A stretch of DNA of 64,000 nt, taken from the NCBI GenBank assembly GCA_902521155.1, contig CABYQR010000001.1:180279-244278 (forward strand). The letters run 5' to 3'. Below, piece after piece: positions 46,863 to 55,986 of this stretch; positions within the stretch are counted from its first letter, which is position 1; every line of letters begins with the position of its first letter. The notes under the pieces were generated by a model. It made no database searches. It was not told the origin of the DNA and saw only the letters and a list, made by a program, of their open reading frames with translations. This stretch comes from an uncultured Alphaproteobacteria bacterium (lineage in GTDB: Bacteria; Pseudomonadota; Alphaproteobacteria; HIMB59). Made by a program: the position numbers and the translations under genes.

Positions 46863-47495
46863 TTGAAAACAGCTTTAATTACTATTGGATCAACAAGGGA
46901 ATACATAGATCCTGTTAGATACATATCAAATGAATCTTCAGGAAAACAAGGTATTTCTCTTATAAAGGGATTACTAAAAAAAAATTACAAAATTATTTGT
47001 TTACATGGCTACCTTAAAGTTAAACCAATCATCTCAAGGAAAATAAAATATATATTTACGCCAAATGCTAAAAGTATGCTTCAAGAGGCAAAAAAGAATT
47101 ATAAAGTCGATATAGCAATCTTCAATGCCGCTGTATCAGACTTCTATGTTAAGAGTTTTAGTAAAAATAAAATTAAAAGCAAAAAAGGTTTAACACTTCA
47201 ATTGATAAATAATCCCGATATCTTAAAATCTATTTGTTCCTCTCAAAAAAAACCTTTAATTACAGTTGGCTTTGCCTATGAAACTAATAACTATTTAGAT
47301 AATGCTAAAAAAAAATTAGAAAATAAAAAATGTGATTTTATTGTTCTCAACTATCCTTTGAAAAATGATTTTATATTTAATAATAATTTTAATAATGGCG
47401 GCATACTTGACAAACAGGGTAACTACTATGAAATTGGCAATGTCTCAAAAACTGTTTTTGCTAATAAAATAATCAAACATATATTAGAGATCTAA
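46863..47495 (+). CDS. coaB: Phosphopantothenate--cysteine ligase (CoaB half of CoaBC)
   Basis: 210-aa ligase domain of CoA synthesis. GSTREYIDPVRYISNESSGKQG is the nucleotide-binding signature (usual GPTRE). FNAAVSDFYV and VGFAYET match other CoaB motifs. It begins with TTG directly after the coaC stop and in the same frame, so one stop codon separates the halves of what is a single protein in most bacteria. No Shine-Dalgarno sequence is clear. Both halves look intact, so two-protein function is more likely than decay. Confidence 0.9.
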   Translation: MKTALITIGSTREYIDPVRYISNESSGKQGISLIKGLLKKNYKIICLHGYLKVKPIISRKIKYIFTPNAKSMLQEAKKNYKVDIAIFNAAVSDFYVKSFSKNKIKSKKGLTLQLINNPDILKSICSSQKKPLITVGFAYETNNYLDNAKKKLENKKCDFIVLNYPLKNDFIFNNNFNNGGILDKQGNYYEIGNVSKTVFANKIIKHILEI

Positions 47496-47496
47496 A

Positions 47497-47949
47497 ATGA
47501 CTAAAAATCCAAAAATAAAGATAAAATCTAAAAATAATGATATCTCAATCCCCTCATATGAAACGAAATCCAGCGCAGGATTAGACTTAAGAGCATATCT
47601 TCCAGAAGGAAATATTAAACTCAACCCCAAAGAGACAAAACTTATTGGAACAGGGCTTTATTTTGAAATACCAGAGGGGTTTGAAGTTCAAATTAGACCT
47701 CGCAGTGGATTAGCTCTTAAAAATAGAGTGAGTGTTCTTAATAGCCCTGGAACTATTGATGCTGACTATCGAGGAGAGATAAAAATTTTATTAATTAATC
47801 ACGGGTCTGAACCCTTTATAGTAGAACATGAAATGAGGGTTGCTCAAATGGTAGTGGCAAGGTACGAGAGAATAAAATTTGAAGTAGTTAAGAGCTTATC
47901 TGACTCAAAAAGAGGAAGTGGTGGATTTGGATCAACTGGAACCAACTGA
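47497..47949 (+). CDS. dut: dUTP diphosphatase
   Basis: 150-aa trimeric dUTPase. Motifs in order: SSAGLDLRAY, RPRSGLALKN, GTIDADYRGEI, RVAQMV and the C-terminal RGSGGFGSTG, all complete. It lowers dUTP and supplies dUMP. Its last 32 bp overlap the moeB-like gene in another frame. Confidence 0.97.
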   Translation: MTKNPKIKIKSKNNDISIPSYETKSSAGLDLRAYLPEGNIKLNPKETKLIGTGLYFEIPEGFEVQIRPRSGLALKNRVSVLNSPGTIDADYRGEIKILLINHGSEPFIVEHEMRVAQMVVARYERIKFEVVKSLSDSKRGSGGFGSTGTN

Positions 47950-48673
47950 TAAAATAATAGAACAGTTTGGAAGACAAATCTTGGTTCCTGGCATTAATGA
48001 AGAGGGGCAGATCATTCTTGCGAACAGAAAAGTTTGTATTATAGGCTTAGGTGCATTAGGTACGATTGCATCTCAATACTTGGTTAGATCTGGTATTGGT
48101 GAAATATCTCTAATTGACCCAGATACTATTGAGGAATCTAACCTTCACCGACAAATTAATTATGACCTTAACGATATAGGTGAATTGAAATCAGAAGTAT
48201 CTAAAAAAAAACTTCAAGAAATTAATAATACAACAAATATTTTTAGCTATAGCGAAACATTTCAAAGCTATCTTCAAAAAAACCTAAAATATAAATTTGA
48301 TATAATTTTTGATTGTACAGATAGTCATCAAAATAAAATTTTATCTTCAAAATTTTCAAAAAAACAACAAGTACCTTTTATTTCTATATCTATTAACTCC
48401 TCTGAAGGTATTTATTTTTCTCAAAATTATAAAAAAAATTCATCTCTACCTTGCTTTGAATGTTTATTTCCCCAAACAGATCAAGACCATCGATGTTTAA
48501 ATAGTGCAATGATAGGTCCTGTTGCAGGTATGGTTACTAGCTTAGCATGCACAAAAATTATTTTTGCTCTTGCAAGTAATTCTTTGAGTTTAGAAAATGA
48601 AATCAGTTTGATTGATCTTTTGACATCAGATATAAACAAACTACAATTATCTAAAATTAATTGCCCGCATTAA
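47918..48673 (+). CDS. ThiF/MoeB/HesA-family adenylyltransferase
   Basis: E1-like enzyme, 251 aa, which adenylates the C-terminus of a sulfur-carrier protein (MoaD/ThiS type). QFGRQILVPGINEEGQ starts the domain. IIGLGALGTIASQYLVRSGIG is the nucleotide loop, and ESNLHRQINY carries the Arg contact. The first zinc pair CFEC is present. The protein stops at NCPH, where MoeB normally ends its second CxxC, so one zinc Cys is missing. GTG 47918 or 47921 starts it inside dut. The partner carrier is unknown. Confidence 0.87.
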   Translation: MVDLDQLEPTDKIIEQFGRQILVPGINEEGQIILANRKVCIIGLGALGTIASQYLVRSGIGEISLIDPDTIEESNLHRQINYDLNDIGELKSEVSKKKLQEINNTTNIFSYSETFQSYLQKNLKYKFDIIFDCTDSHQNKILSSKFSKKQQVPFISISINSSEGIYFSQNYKKNSSLPCFECLFPQTDQDHRCLNSAMIGPVAGMVTSLACTKIIFALASNSLSLENEISLIDLLTSDINKLQLSKINCPH

Positions 48674-48674
48674 A

Positions 48675-49190
48675 ATGAATTCTTTTACTCCACAATCCAG
48701 CTATTCCTATGAAGAAATTATCGAATGTGGAAAAGGAAATCTTTTTGGTGCTGGAAATGCGCAATTACCAGCCCCTCCTATGTTGATGTTTGATCGAATT
48801 ACTCAAGTAGATAAAGATGGTGGGGTAAATGGGAAAGGCCAAATTATTGCTGAATTAGATATCAAGCCTGAGTTATGGTTTTTTGAATGTCACTTTTTAG
48901 GAGATCCAGTTATGCCTGGTTGTCTTGGCTTAGATGCATTGTGGCAAATGTTAGGTTTTTATCTTGGATGGTTGGGATATCCAGGTAAAGGAAGAGCTTT
49001 GGGTGTTGGAGAAATAAAGTTTGTAGAAGAAATTAAGCCCGATAAAGAATTAATACAATATAAGGTTAGTTTAAAAAAGTCTCTAAGCAAAAAAGGTTTT
49101 TCAATTGGTTATGGTGATGGTCATATAATTCACAAAGATAAAATTATTTATCATGCAAATGATTTGAAGGTAGGATTATTTAATGAATAA
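48675..49190 (+). CDS. fabA: 3-hydroxydecanoyl-ACP dehydratase/isomerase
   Basis: 171-aa hot-dog enzyme that introduces the cis double bond in anaerobic-type unsaturated fatty acid synthesis. [23 protein letters not shown] contains the catalytic His and the Asp. [12 protein letters not shown] is typical. It overlaps fabB by 8 bp. Confidence 0.97.
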   Translation: MNSFTPQSSYSYEEIIECGKGNLFGAGNAQLPAPPMLMFDRITQVDKDGGVNGKGQIIAELDIKPELWFFECHFLGDPVMPGCLGLDALWQMLGFYLGWLGYPGKGRALGVGEIKFVEEIKPDKELIQYKVSLKKSLSKKGFSIGYGDGHIIHKDKIIYHANDLKVGLFNE

Positions 49191-50400
49191 TAAAAGAGTA
49201 GTTATTACAGGATATGGAATTGTTTCTTGTATTGGAAATAATAAAGAAGAAGTTTTATTAAGCCTTCAAGAAGTTAAATCTGGAATAAGTCATTGCCAAG
49301 AATACGAAGAGCTTGGTATGCGCAGTCATGTTCATGGTAAGCCTTCTATCAATATTCAAGAAAATGTAGATAGAAAGATACTTCGTTTTATGGGAGAGGG
49401 TGCTGCCTATAATTATATTGCTATGCAAGAAGCAATTCACCACTCCGGACTGGATGACAGTCTGGTTTCTAATGTTAACACTGGTCTTGTCATGGGTTCA
49501 GGTGGGCCTTCAACATATCAATTACAACAAGCTTTTGATATTGCAAGAGAAAAAGGCGTAAAAAAAATTGGCCCTTATATGGTAACTCGTACAATGGCAT
49601 CTGGTAATTCAGCAACCTTAGCGACACCCTTTAAAATTAAAGGTGTGAATTATTCTATTAGTTCAGCCTGTTCTACAAGCTTGCACTGTATTGGCAACGC
49701 ATATGATCTTATCAGACACGGTCAGCAAGAAATAGTTTTTGCAGGTGGTGGAGAAGAAACTCATTGGACAATGTCTATTTTATTTGATGCGATGGGTGCC
49801 TTATCAAGTAAATATAATGATAACCCCACTAAAGCATCAAGAGCTTATGACTCCGACCGAGATGGATTTGTCATTGGAGGTGGTGCAGGAGTTCTTGTAG
49901 TCGAAAGCCTTGATAGCGCCAAATCTAGAGGGGCTAACATACTTGCTGAAATTCAAGGGTTTGGACAAACATCAGATGGCTACGATATGGTTCAACCTTC
50001 TGGAGAAGGTGCGGTTAGATGCATGCAAATGGCTACAGAAGGTAGACCAGTAGATTATATTAACTCCCACGGAACTTCCACACCCGTTGGGGATATGATT
50101 GAATTGAAAGGAATTAGAGAAGTATTTGGTGATAATGTCCCCCCTACTAGTTCGACCAAATCTCTTACTGGTCATTCACTAGGAGCAACCGGTGTTCAGG
50201 AAGCAGTTTATTCATTATTAATGATGGAAAATAATTTCATGGTGGAGTCGGCAAATATCTCTAAACTTGATGATCAAGCCGAGGGGATGAATATTCTTCG
50301 TGAAAGTAAAAAGGACTTAGAAATTAATTCTATTTTGTCTAATAGTTTTGGCTTTGGGGGTACAAATGCCTCAATTTATATAACCCGCTATAATGACTAA
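49183..50400 (+). CDS. fabB: 3-oxoacyl-ACP synthase I
   Basis: 405-aa condensing enzyme. Catalytic Cys is in [12 protein letters not shown], and the two His are in [11 protein letters not shown] and [19 protein letters not shown] ends the fold. With fabA upstream it elongates unsaturated chains. It overlaps fabI by 8 bp. Confidence 0.97.
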   Translation: MNNKRVVITGYGIVSCIGNNKEEVLLSLQEVKSGISHCQEYEELGMRSHVHGKPSINIQENVDRKILRFMGEGAAYNYIAMQEAIHHSGLDDSLVSNVNTGLVMGSGGPSTYQLQQAFDIAREKGVKKIGPYMVTRTMASGNSATLATPFKIKGVNYSISSACSTSLHCIGNAYDLIRHGQQEIVFAGGGEETHWTMSILFDAMGALSSKYNDNPTKASRAYDSDRDGFVIGGGAGVLVVESLDSAKSRGANILAEIQGFGQTSDGYDMVQPSGEGAVRCMQMATEGRPVDYINSHGTSTPVGDMIELKGIREVFGDNVPPTSSTKSLTGHSLGATGVQEAVYSLLMMENNFMVESANISKLDDQAEGMNILRESKKDLEINSILSNSFGFGGTNASIYITRYND

Positions 50401-51178
50401 AGTTTTAGAGGGCAAAAGAGGTCTTATTGTTGGAATAGCAAATGACCATTCTATTGCATGGGGTATTGCTAAATGTTTGAGTGAGGAAGGTGCAAGTATG
50501 TATCTTACCTACCAAAATGAATCTATTAAAAAAAGAGTAGAGCCCCTTTCTCAAAAGATAAATTGCCTAGGAATTATGCCTTGCGATGTTTCAGAAACCT
50601 CATCACTAGAAAATGTATGTGATGGCATTGAGGGTAATATTGATTTTTTTGTTCATGCTGTTGCCTATTCTGATAAAAATGAACTAGCAGGTAAATACTT
50701 AAATACTTCAAAAGAGAACTTTTTAAAAACTTTGCATATTTCCGCATACTCCCTTACTGAGATGACAAGATTGCTTTCTCCAAAAATGAATAATGGTTCA
50801 TCTATCTTGGCTCTTACGTATTATGGGTCAACTCGATATATGCAAAGTTATAATGTCATGGGAGTTGCAAAAGCAGCATTAGAGACATCTATAAGATATC
50901 TTGCTGTAGATATGGGAGATAGAGGAATTAGGGTTAATGCTATTTCTGCTGGACCAATGAGAACTCTAGCTGGAGCTGTAATTAATAAATCAAGGCAGAT
51001 TTATAATTATACCATTAACAACTCACCAATTAAAAAACCATTATCGCTAGACGATATTGGTAAATCCTCTGTGTACCTCATGAGCAATCTATCTAAAGGT
51101 GTTACTGGTGAAATTCTCTACGTTGATAATGGCTACAACAAAGTAGGTATGAGCATTCAAGATTTATCTAGCATTTAA
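50393..51178 (+). CDS. fabI: Enoyl-ACP reductase (NADH)
   Basis: 261-aa short-chain dehydrogenase. [20 protein letters not shown] is the FabI nucleotide motif. [23 protein letters not shown] carries the Tyr-x6-Lys pair, and the first Tyr is conserved. [10 protein letters not shown] is also typical. It ends the plus-strand run and overlaps the convergent helicase gene by 15 bp. Confidence 0.96.
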   Translation: MTKVLEGKRGLIVGIANDHSIAWGIAKCLSEEGASMYLTYQNESIKKRVEPLSQKINCLGIMPCDVSETSSLENVCDGIEGNIDFFVHAVAYSDKNELAGKYLNTSKENFLKTLHISAYSLTEMTRLLSPKMNNGSSILALTYYGSTRYMQSYNVMGVAKAALETSIRYLAVDMGDRGIRVNAISAGPMRTLAGAVINKSRQIYNYTINNSPIKKPLSLDDIGKSSVYLMSNLSKGVTGEILYVDNGYNKVGMSIQDLSSI

Positions 51179-52366
51179 GTTCTTTTTCGTTTTTTTCCTA
51201 CCAGATTTAAAAGTCATCTTATGAAACTTTCTAAAAGATTTTTTTACTTTCTTTCTGCGTGAGTCTGTCTTTTTTTTTGGTGGTTCTGCATTTGGATTAA
51301 TTAATTTTTCAATTAGATACCAATTCTTGGTGTCAGCAGATGTTAAAAAAGTTAAAGCTCTTCCTTTAGCACCTGCCCTTGCAGTTCTGCCAATGCGGTG
51401 AATATAGTCTTCAGGATTTTGGGGAATGTCATAATTAATGACATGTTCGATATGAGGAATATCTAAGCCTCGCGCAGCTACATCCGTAGCTACAAGTACT
51501 TGAAACATATTTTTCCTAAATTTGAGGAGGACTTTTTCTCTTTTACTTTGCCTGAGGTCTCCATGGATAGCTTCTGCATTAAATTTGTCTTTTCTAAGTT
51601 GAAGAGCGATTTTATCAGCACTTCTTTTTGTTTTAACGAAAAGGACAACAGACCCGTTTCTTTCAAGTAATTCTAATTTTAGTTGCTGAAATTTTTCTTT
51701 TTGATTTACGTTTTTAACTTCTTGCTTAACATCAATAATAGGAGTGTTTTCTTTGCCTACATTGACTCTTTGTGGATCAACCATAAATTTTTTGGCCATA
51801 TCAGCTATTTTTTTGGGGAGAGTAGCAGAAAATAGTAGTGTTTGATGAGTAGGTAATTTCTCAATAATTGATTTTATATCATCAACAAAACCCATATCTA
51901 ACATGCGATCAGTTTCATCTAAAACTAGAAAATCAAACTTATTTAATTTTAAGCTTTTTCTCCTTAGATGATCTTGCATACGCCCTGGCGTACCTACAAC
52001 TAATCTTGCTCTTTTTAATTGTCTTAATTGTTTTTGGATAGAGTCACCTCCTATAATTAAGGCAGAGTCTAAATTATTTTTATTTGAGGTTAAGTCTTTA
52101 AGTGCTTTTAAAACCTGCAAAGCCAGCTCTCTAGTCGGTGTAAGAATTAAAGCGCAACTATCTTTATTCAATGTAAGGTGATTGACTAAAGGAATACCAA
52201 AGGCATAGGTTTTACCCGTACCAGTTTGAGCAGTACCTAATAAATCTTTACCATTTAGCGCCAATGGTATTGAAAGGTTTTGAATAGGGGTTGGTTTGAT
52301 AAGATTGAGTTTTTTTAGAGCGCTTAAAACCAAAGGTGTAATAGCTAGATCAGAAAATTGTTGCAT
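51164..52366 (-). CDS. DEAD-box ATP-dependent RNA helicase
   Basis: 400-aa RhlE-like helicase. Motifs in order: Q motif (PTPIQNLSIP), GTAQTGTGKT (I), PTRELALQ (Ia), VLDETDRML (II, DETD variant), FSATLP (III), VATDVAARGLDIPHIEHVINYD (V) and HRIGRTARAGAKG (VI). The tail is very Lys/Arg-rich (DSRRKKVKKSFRKF), suited to RNA binding. It stands alone between fabI and pnp. Motif II reads DETD instead of DEAD. Confidence 0.95.
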   Translation of the reverse strand: MQQFSDLAITPLVLSALKKLNLIKPTPIQNLSIPLALNGKDLLGTAQTGTGKTYAFGIPLVNHLTLNKDSCALILTPTRELALQVLKALKDLTSNKNNLDSALIIGGDSIQKQLRQLKRARLVVGTPGRMQDHLRRKSLKLNKFDFLVLDETDRMLDMGFVDDIKSIIEKLPTHQTLLFSATLPKKIADMAKKFMVDPQRVNVGKENTPIIDVKQEVKNVNQKEKFQQLKLELLERNGSVVLFVKTKRSADKIALQLRKDKFNAEAIHGDLRQSKREKVLLKFRKNMFQVLVATDVAARGLDIPHIEHVINYDIPQNPEDYIHRIGRTARAGAKGRALTFLTSADTKNWYLIEKLINPNAEPPKKKTDSRRKKVKKSFRKFHKMTFKSGRKKTKKNLNAR

Positions 52367-52485
52367 GATTATTTGAAAAAAATATTGGTAAAACCTATTA
52401 GGTTGGATCTAGTATCACGAAATAAGAATATAACCTAATTAATAATAAATGTGATTATTAGCTATTGTGATATGAAACTGAAAGC

Positions 52486-52518
52486 AATAGCACAAATTTC
52501 TTAACCATTTGTGCTATT
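52486..52518 (-). terminator. Stem-loop downstream of pnp
   Basis: AATAGCACAAAT and ATTTGTGCTATT pair perfectly over 12 bp with a 9-base loop, 13 bp after the pnp stop. No U-run follows on the minus strand, so it may be a 3'-end stabiliser or a factor-assisted end. The rest of the 165-bp gap to the helicase gene shows nothing else. Confidence 0.5.
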
Positions 52519-52531
52519 ACAAAAATATAAA

Positions 52532-54595
52532 TTAAACTTCTTTCATGCTGAGTTTTACTTTACCCGCACGATCGACATCGAGAACTTTTACTTGAACTTC
52601 TTGTCCTTCTGATAAAACATCAGTTACATTCTCAACTCTTTTTTGAGAAATTTGAGATACATGAAGTAAGCCATCTCTGGCACCCATAAAATTAACAAAA
52701 GCACCAAATTCAACGATTTTAACAACTTTACCATTATAGATTTTTCCTATTTCTGGCTCTGCTACGATGTCTTCCACCATTTGTTTGGCAGTATTAATAG
52801 ACTCTTCATTGCTAGAGGCAATTTTGACAATTCCATCATCATTGACTTCAAGTTTAGCACCTGAAACTTCAACAATATTTCTGATCACTTTACCACCAGA
52901 ACCAATAACATCTTTGATCTTGGCTTTATCAATTGAAATAGAAATTACTTGAGGGGCATGTTTGGAGAATTTTGTTCGAGCTTCTGGTAAGGCTTCCGAC
53001 ATTACTTCAATTATATGTTTTCTGCCTCCTGAAGCTTGGTTCAATGCTATCTCCATAATTTCCTTCGTAATACTTGTAATCTTTATATCCATTTGAAGAG
53101 AAGTAATACCATCCATGGTACCTGCTACTTTAAAATCCATATCTCCTAAATGATCTTCATCACCCAAAATATCGCTTAAAACAACAAAGTCGTCTCCATC
53201 TTTTATAAGACCCATCGCTATGCCGCCAATATGTTTTTTAATAGGCACACCTGCTGACATTAAAGCCAGAGAAGATCCACAAACTGTAGCCATAGAGCTT
53301 GAACCATTAGATTCAGTAATTTCTGAAACTAATCGGAGCGTGTAAGGAAAATCTTCTTTTGAAGGGAGCATAGGATTGACAGCTCTCCATGCAAGCTTAC
53401 CGTGTCCTATTTCTCTTCTACTTGTAAAACCTGATCTTCCTACTTCTCCAACTGAGTAGGGAGGGAAGTTATAATGAAGCATAAAATGCTGTTTATGCAT
53501 AGGATCTAGGGAGTCAATCATTTGCTCATCATCACCTGTACCAAGTGTCATTACAACAAGAGCTTGGGTTTCTCCTCTAGTAAACAAGCTAGAGCCGTGA
53601 GCACGAGGAAGAATATCTAATTCACATGTAATTTTTCTTACCTCATCAAGTTTTCGTCCATCAATACGACTTTTGTTTTTAATGATATCTCCACGAACAA
53701 CATCTTTTTCAATATCTTTAATAATTGTTGTTGCTGAAAGTACCTGATCATCTTCCACATTTTCTATGATTGAAGATCTAATTTCGCCGAGCTTTTGGCT
53801 TCTTTCTTGCTTATCAGTCAGACCATAAGCCTCTCTAATAGGATCGGCTATTTTAGAAGAAATATCCTTTTGCAGTCCTTCATAAAATTCAGGAAGAGTT
53901 GGTACTTCAAATTTCTTGATTTCAGTTTTTCCTGCAAATGTCTGAATTTCTTTAATAAACGTTTGATAAAAATCATGTCCAAACATTACTGCTTCGAGCA
54001 TAGTGCTCTCGGGAAGTTCTTTGGCTTCTGACTCAACCATCAAAACACCCTCTTCTGTTCCAGCCACAACTAAATCTAGAGTTGAATTTTCTAGTTCTTC
54101 AATGGTTGGGTTTGCAACTAACTTTCCATCTATATGCCCTACTCTAGCAGCACCTAGTGTTCCTGCTACAGGTAAGCCTGATACTGCAAGCGCAGCTCCC
54201 GTGGCATACATCGCAATAATATCTGGGTCTACAATTCCATCATAGGAAAGTACTGTGAGAGTTACTTGTGTTTCGTTTTTAAAATTTTTATGAAAAAGGG
54301 GTCTAATAGGTCTATCAATTAAACGGCAAATTAAAGTTTCTCTTTCCGTTGGCCTTGCCTCTCTTTTAAAAAATCCACCAGGAATTTTTCCTGATGCATA
54401 ATATTTTTCCTGATAATTAACTGTTAATGGAAAAAAATCGATATCAGGTTTTTGTGTTTTGGCAGCACAAATGTTTGCCATAACCATGGTTTCACCACAA
54501 GTTACTACAACAGATGCATCTGCTTGTTTTGCAATTCGATTTGTTTCTAGTTTGATTTGTTGGTTTCCCAACGTAAAAGTATGTTCTATTTTCAT
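52532..54595 (-). CDS. pnp: Polyribonucleotide nucleotidyltransferase (PNPase)
   Basis: 687 aa. Two RNase PH domains, a KH domain (ISIDKAKIKDVIGSGGKVIRNI) and an S1 domain (GKVVKIVEFGAFVNFMGARDGLLHVSQIS). FTRGETQALVVMTLGT and FPPYSVGEVGRSGFTSRREIGHG are catalytic-domain signatures. It degrades RNA 3'-5' with phosphate. It follows rpsO, with a weak AGACT/AGTCT hairpin in the 38-bp gap. Confidence 0.98.
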   Translation of the reverse strand: MKIEHTFTLGNQQIKLETNRIAKQADASVVVTCGETMVMANICAAKTQKPDIDFFPLTVNYQEKYYASGKIPGGFFKREARPTERETLICRLIDRPIRPLFHKNFKNETQVTLTVLSYDGIVDPDIIAMYATGAALAVSGLPVAGTLGAARVGHIDGKLVANPTIEELENSTLDLVVAGTEEGVLMVESEAKELPESTMLEAVMFGHDFYQTFIKEIQTFAGKTEIKKFEVPTLPEFYEGLQKDISSKIADPIREAYGLTDKQERSQKLGEIRSSIIENVEDDQVLSATTIIKDIEKDVVRGDIIKNKSRIDGRKLDEVRKITCELDILPRAHGSSLFTRGETQALVVMTLGTGDDEQMIDSLDPMHKQHFMLHYNFPPYSVGEVGRSGFTSRREIGHGKLAWRAVNPMLPSKEDFPYTLRLVSEITESNGSSSMATVCGSSLALMSAGVPIKKHIGGIAMGLIKDGDDFVVLSDILGDEDHLGDMDFKVAGTMDGITSLQMDIKITSITKEIMEIALNQASGGRKHIIEVMSEALPEARTKFSKHAPQVISISIDKAKIKDVIGSGGKVIRNIVEVSGAKLEVNDDGIVKIASSNEESINTAKQMVEDIVAEPEIGKIYNGKVVKIVEFGAFVNFMGARDGLLHVSQISQKRVENVTDVLSEGQEVQVKVLDVDRAGKVKLSMKEV

Positions 54596-54633
54596 CTTCC
54601 TCTTTTCTACTTAATAGACTAATTAAAAAGTCT

Positions 54634-54888
54634 TTACTTTTTTCTTAGCTTTAGTTTGTCTGCTACTTCTGTATATTTTCCTGCATTCCTCTTCTTTAAA
54701 TACGCCATCAATCTATTTCTTTTACCAACCATCATCAGCAGACCTCTTCGAGAATGAAAATCTTTCTTATGTATTTTGATATGTTCTGTTAACAGATTAA
54801 TTTTCTTTGTGAGAAAAAAAATTTGGGACTCTGGCGAGCCAGTGTCATTATCAGCACGTGCTATATCGTTTATTTGTATTTCCGACAT
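54634..54888 (-). CDS. rpsO: 30S ribosomal protein S15
   Basis: 84 aa, slightly shorter than the usual 89. [43 protein letters not shown] is the uS15 signature. It lies between truB and pnp in the conserved order. An AAAAGGAGTACCG ribosome site precedes it. Confidence 0.97.
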   Translation of the reverse strand: MSEIQINDIARADNDTGSPESQIFFLTKKINLLTEHIKIHKKDFHSRRGLLMMVGKRNRLMAYLKKRNAGKYTEVADKLKLRKK

Positions 54889-54938
54889 CGGTACTCCTTT
54901 TCAAATTAAAACATCATCTGACCAGGATGTCGCCCAGT

Positions 54939-55634
54939 TCAAATGGCAATTAGATGGCTATGTAAATCATTTATGCTTGAGAAATCAAGGATTTTCTCAT
55001 AAGGAATAGCCTGATTTAGTGTAAAAGCACCAATTTTCAATCTTTTTATCATGCTCGCGTAACCAATATCTCCTAAAGATATTGCCAGATCTTGAGCAAA
55101 AGCTCTTACATAGAAGCCAGTTTGGCAATTTAATTCCAACCCCATATGGGTGTTATTAGAATATAAAATTTTGAGACTGCTAACAGATACCTCTTTATAG
55201 CGCTCTTCGATTATTTCGTTTCTTCTTGCTAGTTCATAAAAATTTTTACCTTTTGATTTATGGGCTGAAAAGTTTGGAATTTTTTGTTGGTAGGTGCCTA
55301 TAAAATTTTTTAAATAATGAGTTCTTTCACTAATGCTATGAGAAATTGGCTTCATCTTTGAAAATCTTCCCTCTGAATCCAAAGTATTGGTTGTTGCTCC
55401 AAAACGAATTTCAACTATATAGCTTTTTTTTTCATTATGGACATTTGGAATTTTTTTAGTGGCTTTATTGATTCCAATCAATAACAAGCCCGAGGCAAGT
55501 GGGTCAAGGGTTCCTGCAAATCCAATTTTATGAAAAGAATAACGAAACTTTAACTTTCTTATAACACCAAAAGACTCTATACCTTCTGGTTTATCTATTA
55601 ATAACCATCCATTACTTGAAATCTTTTCTTTCAT
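54939..55634 (-). CDS. truB: tRNA pseudouridine(55) synthase
   Basis: 231 aa, shorter than E. coli TruB (314), with the C-terminal PUA-like part missing. LLIDKPEGIESFGVIRKLK and KIGFAGTLDPLASGLLLIG carry the catalytic Asp. GFYVRAFAQDLA is the late motif. It modifies U55 of tRNA. It lies between rbfA and rpsO. Confidence 0.95.
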   Translation of the reverse strand: MKEKISSNGWLLIDKPEGIESFGVIRKLKFRYSFHKIGFAGTLDPLASGLLLIGINKATKKIPNVHNEKKSYIVEIRFGATTNTLDSEGRFSKMKPISHSISERTHYLKNFIGTYQQKIPNFSAHKSKGKNFYELARRNEIIEERYKEVSVSSLKILYSNNTHMGLELNCQTGFYVRAFAQDLAISLGDIGYASMIKRLKIGAFTLNQAIPYEKILDFSSINDLHSHLIAI

Positions 55635-55640
55635 AAAGAA

Positions 55641-55985
55641 TTATAAATTATCTAGAAGTGATTGTACTTTTAGTGAGTCTTGAAAAGATTGGTCAAAGAT
55701 AAAAGAGACTTTTGGAGTATATTTACTAGTAAGCGTTCTAGCAATTAAGTTTTGTATTTCTCTCAAGTAAAGCTTATTAAATTCTTTAAATTGTTCGTCT
55801 GTTATATTATGAACAAGAAAAACCTTTGCAAACCTTAAATCTTTGCTGACTTTTACTTCGGTAATTTCAAATCGAGCAGAGGGAAATCTTGTCAGATAGT
55901 CTCTATGAGTAACAAGATATTCGGATACTAGTCTTTTAATGGAGAGTTCAAATTTTTTGGTTCGAAAACTTGGCTTATTGTCCAC
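55641..55985 (-). CDS. rbfA: 30S ribosome-binding factor A
   Basis: 114-aa KH-like maturation factor for the small subunit. The ITEVKVSKDLRFAKVFLV strand pair and LTSKYTPKVSFIFDQSF region fit the RbfA fold. Its position between infB and truB confirms the call. Confidence 0.92.
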   Translation of the reverse strand: MDNKPSFRTKKFELSIKRLVSEYLVTHRDYLTRFPSARFEITEVKVSKDLRFAKVFLVHNITDEQFKEFNKLYLREIQNLIARTLTSKYTPKVSFIFDQSFQDSLKVQSLLDNL

Positions 55986-55986
55986 A

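Noticed and set aside
46344-47495. coaC/coaB as a decayed pseudogene
   Set aside because: Both halves keep catalytic motifs and reading frame, and the stop is at the domain border, so functional fission is more likely.
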